Positions 55,683 through 64,000 of a stretch of DNA of 64,000 nt are shown here, in pieces. The notes under the pieces were generated by a model. The model was not told where the DNA came from and ran no database searches. It saw only the letters and a list, made by a program, of their open reading frames with translations. The DNA comes from Phyllobacterium chamaecytisi. Its GTDB lineage: Bacteria > Pseudomonadota > Alphaproteobacteria > Rhizobiales > Rhizobiaceae. Made by a program: the position numbers and the translations under genes. The stretch covers positions 124,001 to 188,000 of the forward strand of contig NZ_JAIQWW010000004.1 of NCBI RefSeq assembly GCF_020164455.1, written 5' to 3'. Positions within the stretch are counted from its first letter, which is position 1, and every line of letters begins with the position of its first letter.

Positions 55683-56489
55683 TCAGGCTAGAACCTTGTC
55701 GAGGAAAGCCCGCATTACGCTGTTGAATTGCTCTGGTCTTTGCAGCGGTGCGAAATGGCTCACGCCAGGCAAGAGGAACAACTCCGCCCCCGGAATACTC
55801 CCGGCGAGATATTTGGCGTGTTCGAGCCTGATAAACTCATCATGCTCGCTTTGTACGATCGCGACAGGTGTATGGATGTCAGCCAAATCGCTCGCAGTAT
55901 AGTTGGGCTCGGTTTTCATCATCAGGCCAACCGCATCGACAAACGCCATGAATTGGTCCGGCGTGGCCGACAGCTCGGCGTAGTCCTTGGCGTGACGGCT
56001 GAAACATCGGTCGATGACCGGGCTGGGTATGATTTCCTTTGTGCCGCTGGGATCCATGTTGCAAGCAAAGAAGAATACACCAGCAATTCGTGCAGGAGCT
56101 TGCATGGCCAGGACAAGGGCTATGCACGCGCCGTCGCTCCAGCCCACGACGGCCGCCTTTTCAAGGTGCAGTGCATCCATCACGGCTAGAACATCGGACG
56201 CCATCAACTCATAGGTAAACGGCCGCAAATCGCGCGTGCTGCGCCCATGACCCCGGCTGTCAATGAGTATAACGCGACGGCCCGAGCCGACCACCATTGG
56301 AACTTGATAACCCCAATTGCCGCTATGGCCGAGGCCACCGTGCAGCAGGATTACGGGCGAACCGGCGCCGTATGTGGCGAACCAGATCCGCGCGCCATCG
56401 TGATCCACGTAACCTTGATCGCTAGTGACTGGCAAGGGCGCGGCACCATGCGCTACGAAATCCTCAAGGTCGTCGTCGTTCGGCAGCAT
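55683..56489 (-). CDS. Alpha/beta-fold hydrolase
   Basis: A 268-residue hydrolase. HGGLGHSGNWGYQ is the oxyanion region; S118 in VGWSDGACI is the nucleophile; His lies in SHFAPLQRPEQFN near the end. An Asp follows IVQSEHDEFI. No signal peptide. Not closely linked to its neighbours. Substrate unknown. Confidence 0.9.
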   Translation of the reverse strand: MLPNDDDLEDFVAHGAAPLPVTSDQGYVDHDGARIWFATYGAGSPVILLHGGLGHSGNWGYQVPMVVGSGRRVILIDSRGHGRSTRDLRPFTYELMASDVLAVMDALHLEKAAVVGWSDGACIALVLAMQAPARIAGVFFFACNMDPSGTKEIIPSPVIDRCFSRHAKDYAELSATPDQFMAFVDAVGLMMKTEPNYTASDLADIHTPVAIVQSEHDEFIRLEHAKYLAGSIPGAELFLLPGVSHFAPLQRPEQFNSVMRAFLDKVLA

Positions 56490-56505
56490 TTAAACAAAGC
56501 CCGCC

Positions 56506-57789
56506 CTAGTTCAGCGCTCCGGCCGTCTTCATGTTGGCAAATTCGCCGACAGCCGAGGCAAGCCTCTCCGCAACATGGCTTCGCCACACTGGATCAAGCA
56601 TGAGCTTTTCGTCTTCAGCGTTAGAAAGATAGCCAATCTCGACCAGAACAGACGGCACATCCGGCGCACGCAGCACCTGAAATCCTGCGAAACGATGCGG
56701 GTTGTTGATCATGTTGACGTCTTTTTTGAGTGACTTCACCACAGTCTTGGCAAAGCTCAAGGAGAACGTGTGGGTTTCACGCCGCGTCAGGTCCATGAGA
56801 ATATCGGCGATCTCCGGTGTCTCGTTATCGTAGGCGATGCCCGCCACCGCATCGGAACGGTTTTCACGATCGGCCATGGCACGCGATTCCGCGTCCGACG
56901 CCTTGTCCGAAACGGTATAGACAGTAGCGCCACGTATATTGCCGCGGTTGATCGTATCAGCATGAATGGAAATGAAGAGGTTTGCCTCGTATTGGCGGGC
57001 GATACGAACCCGTTCGGTCAGCCGCAGGAAAGTGTCGTCACTGCGGGTCATCTCCACGCGCAGACCTGGCAGCTTGGCAAGCTCGTCGCGTAATTGCTGG
57101 GCAAACATCAAGGTGACGTTCTTTTCCATAATGCCGCTTGCACTTTCCGCGCCACTGTCGATACCGCCGTGACCAGGATCGATGACGATAGTAAACGGTT
57201 TCGGCCCCTTGCTTGCCTCATCTGGCGCCGCGGCCGCGAGCCGGTCGCCCTTTGGAGCGGCATTCGTTGAAGCAGTGGTCGCATTTTGTGTCTTCAATGC
57301 TTCCGCAAATGCACGGTCCGACGAAGCGACGAAATCCGCCACCAGCCGGTAACCAGGACTATTGTCATTCTTGATGACGTTGAGCTGCTCGACCACAAAG
57401 GGCCCCTTGAGTGTAAAGATGAGGCGCGAACGCTGATCGTCGATCAATCCGTAGCGTACATCTGTTATCAGCCCGCGCGGCTCCACAGATTTCTTGTCAA
57501 AGGCAAAAACCGCTTTGGGAATGTCGATTGCCAGCCGGTGCGGCTGATCGAGCAGCATTGTCGATACATCAGGCTCGCGGTCGAAGTTGATGACGACACG
57601 CGTGCGCAGCTCGTCTCCGGCGGCTTGATAAGTCAATGCGGCCAGCTCACCTGCTGCATGAGAAGGCTTGCCTGCCTGCACAAAGACAAGAAGGCCAAAT
57701 ACGGCAGCCATGAATATCCGACAGATCACGCTCATCTCGCTTGGCCCGCCGATGGACGGGCTTCCCCTCTCCATCGTTGTATCAGACAT
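56506..57789 (-). CDS. amiC: N-acetylmuramoyl-L-alanine amidase with AMIN domain (AmiC-like)
   Basis: A 427-residue exported cell-wall amidase. A start at 57735 (MSVICRIFMAAVFGLLVFVQ) would give a standard signal peptide; the ATG at 57789 adds 18 residues. AMIN domain at about 50-150, Ser/Ala/Thr linker, then the zinc amidase_3 domain: VIDPGHGGIDSGAES (first His), EKNVTLMFA (Glu), SIHADT (second His) and VLVEIGYLSN (catalytic Glu). Cuts septal peptidoglycan at division. Divergent from rne. Confidence 0.94.
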   Translation of the reverse strand: MSDTTMERGSPSIGGPSEMSVICRIFMAAVFGLLVFVQAGKPSHAAGELAALTYQAAGDELRTRVVINFDREPDVSTMLLDQPHRLAIDIPKAVFAFDKKSVEPRGLITDVRYGLIDDQRSRLIFTLKGPFVVEQLNVIKNDNSPGYRLVADFVASSDRAFAEALKTQNATTASTNAAPKGDRLAAAAPDEASKGPKPFTIVIDPGHGGIDSGAESASGIMEKNVTLMFAQQLRDELAKLPGLRVEMTRSDDTFLRLTERVRIARQYEANLFISIHADTINRGNIRGATVYTVSDKASDAESRAMADRENRSDAVAGIAYDNETPEIADILMDLTRRETHTFSLSFAKTVVKSLKKDVNMINNPHRFAGFQVLRAPDVPSVLVEIGYLSNAEDEKLMLDPVWRSHVAERLASAVGEFANMKTAGALN

Positions 57790-58417
57790 GGCTCACATTG
57801 GAACCCTGCCAGGAACACACTATGTATAAACAATAGGTAGGGAAGCATGGTTAATATTATCTTATGGAATGCCATGTGTGTAATGCGCGGATGACACGAT
57901 TATGAAGAACCCCTTGTCATAATGCGGCGCACCTCCTAAAAGCAAAGGTGGGTTACTTTTCTGCCGTCCAGAATCGAGCTCTTTGATGTCACGGTAAATG
58001 ACCGGCTGACAATGAAGACAGGGACATGGAGCGGCATCGGCGAATTCGCTGTGGGTGACCAAAAAAGAATTTAGCGCGAGCCGACAGGGATTGTCGGCAA
58101 CGCTTTTTGTGAACGGCAGATCGCGCAGCCAAGGCGCATCGAGCCAGCCCTTTCGGGGGTATTAACAGTGTCGGCACAGCTGAGAAGCGTGCCATTCGTA
58201 GAGGTCGTTTCGTCAGGAACAGGAATGTTTATTACAGACGTGAATATAACCGGCTTGCAAGCCGCGGCTGCCCGAGGGCAACTCCGCGTGTCGCCGTGTC
58301 TGTCTGTTTCTGCGAACTTTAATATATCCGGCAAATGTGAAGATGCGGCGCCAGAAACCTTGCAGGTTTCCTGGCTGTCTCGCGTTGGCAGCGTTTCGGC
58401 CGGGGAGAAGAAGTATA
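57790..58417. other. Intergenic region between amiC-like gene and rne
   Basis: A 628-base gap with promoters for both genes. A hairpin GCCGACA-gggat-TGTCGGC (58080-58098), followed by AACGCTTTTT on the plus strand, looks like a weak terminator or attenuator in the rne leader. No reading frame here is convincing. Long leaders that autoregulate rne are known in enterobacteria; whether this one does so is not shown. Confidence 0.5.
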
Positions 58418-61327
58418 ATGTCGGACAAAATGCTAATAGACGCCTCCCACCAGGAGGAAACACGGGTTGTCGTGGTTCGCGGCAATCGAATTGAAGAATT
58501 TGACTTTGAATCTGAACACAAGAAACAAATCAAAGGCAATATCTATCTGGCGCGGGTGACGCGTGTAGAACCCTCCCTTCAAGCTGCATTCGTTGAGTAT
58601 GGCGGTAATCGCCATGGCTTTCTCGCTTTCAGCGAAATTCATCCTGATTATTACCAGATCCCGGTCGCCGACCGGCAGGCTCTGATCGATGCCGAGGCGG
58701 AAGCTGCAAGCCAGGATGAAGATCACGAGGAGAACGCCAGCGAACAGCGTAGCCGTGATCGCAACGATCGCGGTACACGCAATCGCCGTCGCGGGCGCCG
58801 CGGTCCACGGCAGGAAGACGACGCACCCAAGCTCGACGCTTCCGACGAAGACGTCGCCACTTCCGATGACGAGGGCGAAACCTCCGCACAGGCCGCTTCG
58901 CACGAATCAAGCGACGACGACTCCACACCGGAAGGCGGTAGCCAAACGATGGCCGCCGCCATTGAAGCGGATGTAATTTCGGAAGCCGTCAATACCGGCG
59001 CTGCGGACGAAGCTACAGCAAGCGATGATGAAAGGCCGGCATCTGATGACGCCGGCGAAAGTAATTCGAGAAGGTCGCGCAACCGCTCGAACGAGGACAA
59101 AGACGAGGTCCACGACGAACTCGATGAAGTCGAATCGGTTGGCGCCGAAGATGCAATGGAAGAAGTTCCGACGCATCAGCGGTTCCAGCGCCGTCAGTAC
59201 AATATTCAGGACGTCATCAAGCGCCGGCAGATCCTGCTCGTTCAGGTCGTCAAGGAAGAACGCGGCAACAAGGGTGCAGCCCTTACAACCTATCTTTCGC
59301 TCGCCGGCCGGTATTCTGTTTTGATGCCGAACACCGCACGTGGTGGCGGTATTTCGCGCAAGATCACCAGCATCCAGGATCGCAAGCGCCTGAAGGACAT
59401 CGTCAAGGATCTTGAAGTGCCGAAAGGCATGGGCGTGATCCTGCGCACCGCTGGTGCCATGCGCACCAAGCCGGAAGTCAAGCGCGACTACGAATATCTG
59501 ATGCGGCTGTGGGAGAATGTCCGCAGCCTCACACTTGCATCATCTGCACCGACTCTCGTTTATGAGGAAGGCAGCCTGATCAAGCGTTCGATCCGCGATC
59601 TTTACAACAAGGACATCACCGAGATCGCCGTTGCCGGTGAAGAAGGCTATCGCGAGGCCAAGGACTTCATGCGCATGCTCATGCCGAGCCACGCGAAAGT
59701 CGTTCAGCCCTACCGCGAACTGACGCCGATCTTCGCGCGCAACGGCATCGAGGCACAGCTCGATCGCATGCTGCAGCCGCAAGTGACGTTGAAATCCGGC
59801 GGCTATATCATTATCAACCAGACCGAAGCGCTGGTTGCGATAGACGTCAACTCCGGACGCTCGACACGCGAACATTCCATTGAAGACACTGCGTTGCAGA
59901 CAAATCTTGAAGCAGCGGATGAAATCGCGCGCCAGCTGCGTCTGCGCGATCTTGCCGGCCTGATTGTCATCGACTTCATCGATATGGAAGAAAACCGCAA
60001 CAACCGGGCGGTCGAAAAGCGGATGAAGGATTGTCTGAAGGATGATCGCGCCCGCATCCAGGTCGGCCGCATCTCCCATTTCGGCCTGCTTGAAATGTCG
60101 CGTCAGCGCATCCGCGCCAGCGTTCTGGAATCAACGACCCAGGTTTGCGCCGTTTGCGGTGGCACTGGACATGTACGCTCCGCCTCCTCCGTAGCCCTGC
60201 ACGTCATGCGTTCGATCGAGGAATATCTGCTGCGTCATTCGCAGAACAACATCATTGTTCGCACGACTGTCGCTACCGCGCTCTATGTCCTCAACCACAA
60301 GCGTCAGAACCTCGCCGATCTCGAAACACGTTTCGGCCTGACCATCAGCATTGAAGCCGATGACAGCGTTGGCGCCCAGCACTTCGCCATCGACAAGGGC
60401 TCGATAGCCCTTGGCCCGATCGTTCCGCTGACAGAGACGCCAACTCTAGGCATCGCCGATGATTTCGACGAAAGCGATCCGGTCATCGAAGATACGGATG
60501 ATGACGGCGCCGAGGTGCAGACCAGCGAGACCGCACGGAGCGCCGACAATGACGATGCATCGCGCAAACGCAAGCGCAAGCGGCGGCGGCGCGGTGGTCG
60601 CGATCGTCAGGAATCGGCAGGTGCCGAGCATGGCCAGCAGGTCATCAGCGATGACGATGACGCCGACCAGCCAGCGATCGAAGGCGAAGATGCGGCTGCA
60701 ACCAAAGCGCGCGAGGAAGAAAACGAACGGCGCAAGAAGCGCCGGCGGGGACGTCGCGGCGGGCGCAAGAACAAGCGCTTCGACGATGGCGACGATGCGG
60801 AAAATCGCGTAACCGCCAAGACGGTACCGGATGCCGAGCCTGTGTTCGTGTCGATCCCGTTGCCCGACTTCTCCAAGCCGAAGACGATTGAAGCGATCGC
60901 AGAAGCCGCTTCGGTACCAGTGACGGCTGAGGTGCTTGCTGCCCAAGAACCTGTGGCAATCGAAGAAATCCTTGCAAAGAAGCCGGCAAAACGCAGATCA
61001 CGCTCCAAGGCGGCAATCGAAGCAGCCGAGATCGCCGTTGCTGAAGTTCTAGCCGAAGCGGAACCCGAAGCCGCTGCAAAGCCGAAGCGCGCCCCGCGTA
61101 AATCGGCGAAAAAGGCCGATGCGCCCGTTGTAACTGAGACCTCCGAGCCAACGGCCGTTGTTGAACCGGTAGAGGCAAAGGTTGAGCCCGCAGTAGAATC
61201 TACACCGGCACCAGCGCCCAAAGTGGTTGAAGTCAGCACGCCTGTCGTCACATCAACAGGCAAAGAGAAGAAGTCCGAAAGCGAACCTGCCAAAAAGGGC
61301 TGGTGGCAGAAAAAAGGCTTCTTTTGA
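58418..61327 (+). CDS. rne: Ribonuclease E
   Basis: A 969-residue endoribonuclease of RNA decay. ATG 58418 follows GGGGAGAAG; the frame start at 58337 is not used. The S1 domain (from about 35) is split by a long acidic insertion (about 88-250). Catalytic acids D476 in VAIDVNSG and D519 in IVIDFIDME have the same spacing as E. coli D303/D346. The Zn-link is C577-x2-C580. The C-terminal half is disordered with Arg-rich segments (RKRKRKRRRRGG) and Ala/Pro-rich tail ending KKGWWQKKGFF, a scaffold for the degradosome. A terminator follows. Confidence 0.97.
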   Translation: MSDKMLIDASHQEETRVVVVRGNRIEEFDFESEHKKQIKGNIYLARVTRVEPSLQAAFVEYGGNRHGFLAFSEIHPDYYQIPVADRQALIDAEAEAASQDEDHEENASEQRSRDRNDRGTRNRRRGRRGPRQEDDAPKLDASDEDVATSDDEGETSAQAASHESSDDDSTPEGGSQTMAAAIEADVISEAVNTGAADEATASDDERPASDDAGESNSRRSRNRSNEDKDEVHDELDEVESVGAEDAMEEVPTHQRFQRRQYNIQDVIKRRQILLVQVVKEERGNKGAALTTYLSLAGRYSVLMPNTARGGGISRKITSIQDRKRLKDIVKDLEVPKGMGVILRTAGAMRTKPEVKRDYEYLMRLWENVRSLTLASSAPTLVYEEGSLIKRSIRDLYNKDITEIAVAGEEGYREAKDFMRMLMPSHAKVVQPYRELTPIFARNGIEAQLDRMLQPQVTLKSGGYIIINQTEALVAIDVNSGRSTREHSIEDTALQTNLEAADEIARQLRLRDLAGLIVIDFIDMEENRNNRAVEKRMKDCLKDDRARIQVGRISHFGLLEMSRQRIRASVLESTTQVCAVCGGTGHVRSASSVALHVMRSIEEYLLRHSQNNIIVRTTVATALYVLNHKRQNLADLETRFGLTISIEADDSVGAQHFAIDKGSIALGPIVPLTETPTLGIADDFDESDPVIEDTDDDGAEVQTSETARSADNDDASRKRKRKRRRRGGRDRQESAGAEHGQQVISDDDDADQPAIEGEDAAATKAREEENERRKKRRRGRRGGRKNKRFDDGDDAENRVTAKTVPDAEPVFVSIPLPDFSKPKTIEAIAEAASVPVTAEVLAAQEPVAIEEILAKKPAKRRSRSKAAIEAAEIAVAEVLAEAEPEAAAKPKRAPRKSAKKADAPVVTETSEPTAVVEPVEAKVEPAVESTPAPAPKVVEVSTPVVTSTGKEKKSESEPAKKGWWQKKGFF

Positions 61328-61356
61328 AAAGCGTTGAACTTTAGAAAGTGATTTTG

Positions 61357-61386
61357 AAAAACCGGCCCGCGTGCCGGTTTTTCTTT
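61357..61386 (+). terminator. Rho-independent terminator after rne
   Basis: AAAACCGGC, loop CCGCGT, GCCGGTTTTT then CTTT. Starts 30 bases after the rne stop. Confidence 0.85.
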
Positions 61387-61498
61387 GTTGAGCTTATGGT
61401 TGGCAGCTAACTGACTTTTCACAATTCAAGGAGTTCTAATAAGCTCACTTTCCTTCAAACATCGATTTCGGTACGAATAAGGTATGGTAGCATTTCAA

Positions 61499-62884
61499 AT
61501 GACTGGTTTATTTCGACCAATGGCAAATTTTGTACGTGGTGCGATTGCTGCAGGGGCGGCAAGCGCGCTGTGCTTGGCACAAACCGCCATTGCGACTGCC
61601 CAATCATCATCCGTACCCATTGTTCGCGATGCCGAAATCGAGGCGCTGGTCACCGACTATGCCACCCCGATCATCAAAACCGCAGGTCTTTCCAGAAACG
61701 CGATCAGAATCGTTCTGGTCAACAACAACAGCTTCAATGCCTTTGTCGATGGCAGGCGTATTTTTATCAATACAGGTGCCCTGCTCCAGGCCCAGACGCC
61801 CAATGAAATCATCGGCGTTCTCGCGCATGAAACGGGTCACCTTGCTGGCGGTCACGAATTCAAGCTGCGCGAGCAACTCGCCGCTGCCAAGACTATGGCC
61901 GTTGTTACAAGCCTGCTCGGCATCGGCGCCATCGTCGGTGGCGCCGCTGGTGGAGCAAGCGGCCTATCGAAAGCCGGTATGGGCGTCGCCATGGGTGGTC
62001 CCGAAGCCGCCATGCGCAACCTGCTCAACTATCAACGCTCCGAAGAAATGGCCGCGGACCGTTCAGCCATCACCTATCTCGCAAGCACGGGACAATCAGC
62101 CAAGGGAATGCTCACGACGTTCGAACGCTTCTCCAATGCACTCGCATTGACGGGAACCAGCGTCGACCCCTACCGCATCAGCCATCCGATGCCCCGGGAA
62201 CGTATCGCAAACCTTGAAGTTCTCGCTCACGCCAGTCCCTATTATGACAGGCTCGATAGTCCGGCGTTGCAGCAACGTCATGACATGATGCGAGGAAAGA
62301 TTGCGGCCTATACTGGCGGTGGTGCAAGTGTATTGCAGACCTTCCGCAAGGATCCGCGCAATATCGGTGCGCGCTACGGCGATGCCATTGCAACCTATCT
62401 TAACGGCTCCTCGCAGTCCGCGCTTTCAAAGATCGACGTGTTGATCAAGGAACAACCAAAGAACCCCTATTTCCAGGAGATCAGAGGCGAGATCCTGTTG
62501 AAGCAGAACAAGGCGAGCGACGCGGCAAAAGCCTTTCAGAAGGCAAATGCGCTCGATCCGCGCAAATCCAGTTTGATCCGCATGAGCTATGGGCGGGCTC
62601 TCATGCTGTCGGGTACGCCAGATAACGTCAAGGCGTCCATAAAGGAAATCAAGGCTGGAATTGCCAGCGATCGCGAATATCCGTCAGGTTATGGCTATTT
62701 AGCCCAAGCGTATGCCCAGACGGGCGACATGGTCAGGTCCGATCTCGCCAGTGCAGAACAGAAATATTATTCAGGCAAGATCCAGGACGCACAAATCTTT
62801 GCCATTCGTGCACAGCGCGGCTTGAAAAACGGCACGCCCGAGTGGATACAGGCTCAAGATATCATCAATGCAAAGCGCAAGTGA
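61499..62884 (+). CDS. M48 family metalloprotease with C-terminal TPR-like repeats (BepA-like)
   Basis: A 461-residue exported protease. The start at 61499 gives the signal peptide MTGLFRPMANFVRG…ATAQ; the frame extends 15 bases further. The zinc site is H110-E111-x2-H114 in LAHETGHLAGGHE, the third ligand is Glu in RSEEMAADRSA. C-terminal half (about 270-461) is made of helical TPR-like repeats. The architecture matches E. coli BepA, which handles LptD and Bam substrates in the periplasm. It lies 48 bases ahead of the DsbA-type gene. Confidence 0.92.
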   Translation: MTGLFRPMANFVRGAIAAGAASALCLAQTAIATAQSSSVPIVRDAEIEALVTDYATPIIKTAGLSRNAIRIVLVNNNSFNAFVDGRRIFINTGALLQAQTPNEIIGVLAHETGHLAGGHEFKLREQLAAAKTMAVVTSLLGIGAIVGGAAGGASGLSKAGMGVAMGGPEAAMRNLLNYQRSEEMAADRSAITYLASTGQSAKGMLTTFERFSNALALTGTSVDPYRISHPMPRERIANLEVLAHASPYYDRLDSPALQQRHDMMRGKIAAYTGGGASVLQTFRKDPRNIGARYGDAIATYLNGSSQSALSKIDVLIKEQPKNPYFQEIRGEILLKQNKASDAAKAFQKANALDPRKSSLIRMSYGRALMLSGTPDNVKASIKEIKAGIASDREYPSGYGYLAQAYAQTGDMVRSDLASAEQKYYSGKIQDAQIFAIRAQRGLKNGTPEWIQAQDIINAKRK

Positions 62885-62932
62885 GACGCGGCAACACGCG
62901 TTCCGACAGAATTTGAAAAAGGACAGTTCATC

Positions 62933-63730
62933 ATGACAAAAGTCGCCCTGATCGGTGCCGCCGCCGGCATTGTTGGCGTTGCCGCCCTCGCCCTTGGCTA
63001 TCAGGCCGGCCGGTCTGATGTCGTTGTCGCCAGTGCTGCGCCGGAGATGTCGTCAACCACCGCGTCCACGACTGACAGAGCTGAAATCGAAGGGATTGTG
63101 CGGAATTATCTGATCAATAATCCCGAGGTCATGATCGAGGTCCAGACCGCTCTCAATGCCAAGCAGGAAGCCGCGCAGAAGGAAGCTTCGACAGAGGTCA
63201 TCAGCCAAAACCGGGATAAGATCTTCCAATCGCCGATGGATGCGGTTTTCGGCAATCCGAAAGGCGATGTCACAATCGTTGAATTCTTCGACTATAATTG
63301 CGGCTATTGCAAAAAAGCCTTGCCGGACATGGATGCCCTCCTGAAAAGCGATCCGAACCTTCGTTTCGTGATGAAAGAATTCCCGATCCTTGGCGCGGAT
63401 TCAACGCGCGCACATATCGTCGCCAAGGCGTTCAAAGCGCTCATGCCGGACAAATATCTCGAGTTCCACCGTGATCTCCTCGGTGGCGAAGGACGCGCAA
63501 CCGAAGCCTCGGCGATGGCCATTGCGGTCAAGTTGGGCGCAAACGAAGCCCAAATGCGGGAGAAAATGCTCTCTCCCGAAGTCACAAAGGCTTTCAACGA
63601 AAACTTCGAGCTGGCAAACAGCCTGAGCATTACCGGAACGCCGTCCTATGTCGTGGGCAATGAAGTCGTGCCCGGCGCACTTGGTGCGGATGTCCTTGCT
63701 GAAAAGATCAGCCATATTCGCAACAAATAG
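62933..63730 (+). CDS. DsbA family thiol-disulfide oxidoreductase (Com1-like)
   Basis: A 265-residue protein with an N-terminal membrane anchor or signal (VALIGAAAGIVGVAALALGYQAG). An extended helical N-domain (AEIEGIVRNYLINNPEVMIEVQTAL) precedes the thioredoxin fold with C123-GY-C126 in FDYNCGYCKKALPDM and the cis-Pro loop ITGTPSYVVG. RBS GAAAAAGGACAG. Probably a periplasmic oxidase or isomerase helping envelope proteins, perhaps along with the upstream protease. Confidence 0.94.
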   Translation: MTKVALIGAAAGIVGVAALALGYQAGRSDVVVASAAPEMSSTTASTTDRAEIEGIVRNYLINNPEVMIEVQTALNAKQEAAQKEASTEVISQNRDKIFQSPMDAVFGNPKGDVTIVEFFDYNCGYCKKALPDMDALLKSDPNLRFVMKEFPILGADSTRAHIVAKAFKALMPDKYLEFHRDLLGGEGRATEASAMAIAVKLGANEAQMREKMLSPEVTKAFNENFELANSLSITGTPSYVVGNEVVPGALGADVLAEKISHIRNK

Positions 63731-63883
63731 CCTGAATATTTACTTTTGCTTGGCAAAACCCTTTGTGGACAAGCAATAAGGGTGCTTTGCGGGCTTTTCG
63801 CTTGCCGATAAGCCGTCTATATGGGACCACCAATTGCGAGAGCGAGATAAGGTTATATTGATGTGTTCTGCCGGAGGGAATTC

Positions 63884-64000
63884 GTGGACAAGGTCAAGGG
63901 ATTTGGCGAGGCCGATGTTTTTGCATCGGACGATGCCGAAGCCCGAAGGATTTGGCCCGAATTCACCCGGCCCTTCGGGTTTCCGGCTGGCGCACACCCA
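63884..64000 (+). CDS. Possible 5' end of a further gene (runs off right edge)
   Basis: A GTG at 63884 is preceded by GGAGGG at four to five bases and opens a frame to the window end (VDKVKGFGEADVFASDDAEA, then RRIWPEFTRPFGFPAGAHP). An ATG at 63861 opens another frame on the same strand. The first has the better ribosome site and a more natural composition. No family recognised with only 39 residues visible. Confidence 0.35.
   Translation, partial: MDKVKGFGEADVFASDDAEARRIWPEFTRPFGFPAGAHP

Noticed and set aside
63740-63997. 85-codon frame on the minus strand at the right edge
   Set aside because: No motif or ribosome site; the plus strand has a better candidate start.

Overview
The window reads as chromosomal DNA of an alphaproteobacterium of the order Hyphomicrobiales (Rhizobiales), most like Phyllobacterium, Mesorhizobium or Ochrobactrum. 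This rests on the gene families present (DUF3126, DUF2336, BTLCP-type peptidase, a PAS_5-like protein, RNase E with a large acidic insertion in S1), on the high-GC codon use, and on the rhizobial style of the intergenic palindromes. The genus is an inference. There is no phage, plasmid, transposase, integrase or CRISPR array.

Region by region: 1-731 is the 5' part of a CocE/NonD hydrolase. 0.9-8.7 kb is a divergent catabolic cluster: an amino-acid ABC transporter of the basic amino acid type facing a tightly coupled operon (DDAH/arginine-deiminase-fold hydrolase, TetR regulator, AruH-like aminotransferase, AruI-like TPP decarboxylase), probably for arginine or a modified guanidino compound. 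8.9-12.1 kb has an orphan betaine-type binding protein and a convergent demethylase-like flavoprotein, separated by a multi-hairpin palindrome. 12.3-18.1 kb is an accessory stretch next to tRNA-Leu(GAG), with copies of the tRNA 3' end and its terminator. It carries a HEPN-like protein, an orphan hypothetical, a small exported protein, an unknown gene, and a SulP transporter-PPK2 kinase operon.

18.3-31.7 kb is mostly housekeeping: lipB, pccA, a DMT exporter, a GIY-YIG gene sandwiched between two REP-like palindromic elements, parE, ridA, and a complete branched-chain 2-oxoacid dehydrogenase operon (E1 alpha, E1 beta, E2, E3). lipB (octanoyl transfer) and the lipoyl-bearing E2 are biochemically linked. 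pccA at 19-21 kb pairs with pccB at 53.6-55.1 kb, and the Bkd complex feeds propionyl-CoA to that carboxylase.

32-53.5 kb holds DUF2336, a MaoC-CitE pair, flavin reductase, nitroreductase, acyltransferase, thrS, yidD, an IscU-like scaffold, folE-hisI-patatin, CBS, rhomboid, PAS and PilZ proteins, a BTLCP peptidase, gamma-carbonic anhydrase, cysE, a HigBA toxin-antitoxin pair, a DUF192 protein, a double cold-shock protein and glyoxalase I. 53.6-63.9 kb has pccB, an alpha/beta hydrolase, an AmiC-type amidase, rne, an M48 protease with a TPR-like tail, and a DsbA-type oxidoreductase. The right edge may hold the start of one more gene.

Most unusual items: the translationally coupled guanidino-hydrolase/transaminase/decarboxylase operon, the GIY-YIG gene flanked by palindromic repeats, and the tRNA-Leu islets with the HEPN-like protein and the SulP-PPK2 operon. 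All functions are assigned by reading motifs and recalled family features; no database search was run.
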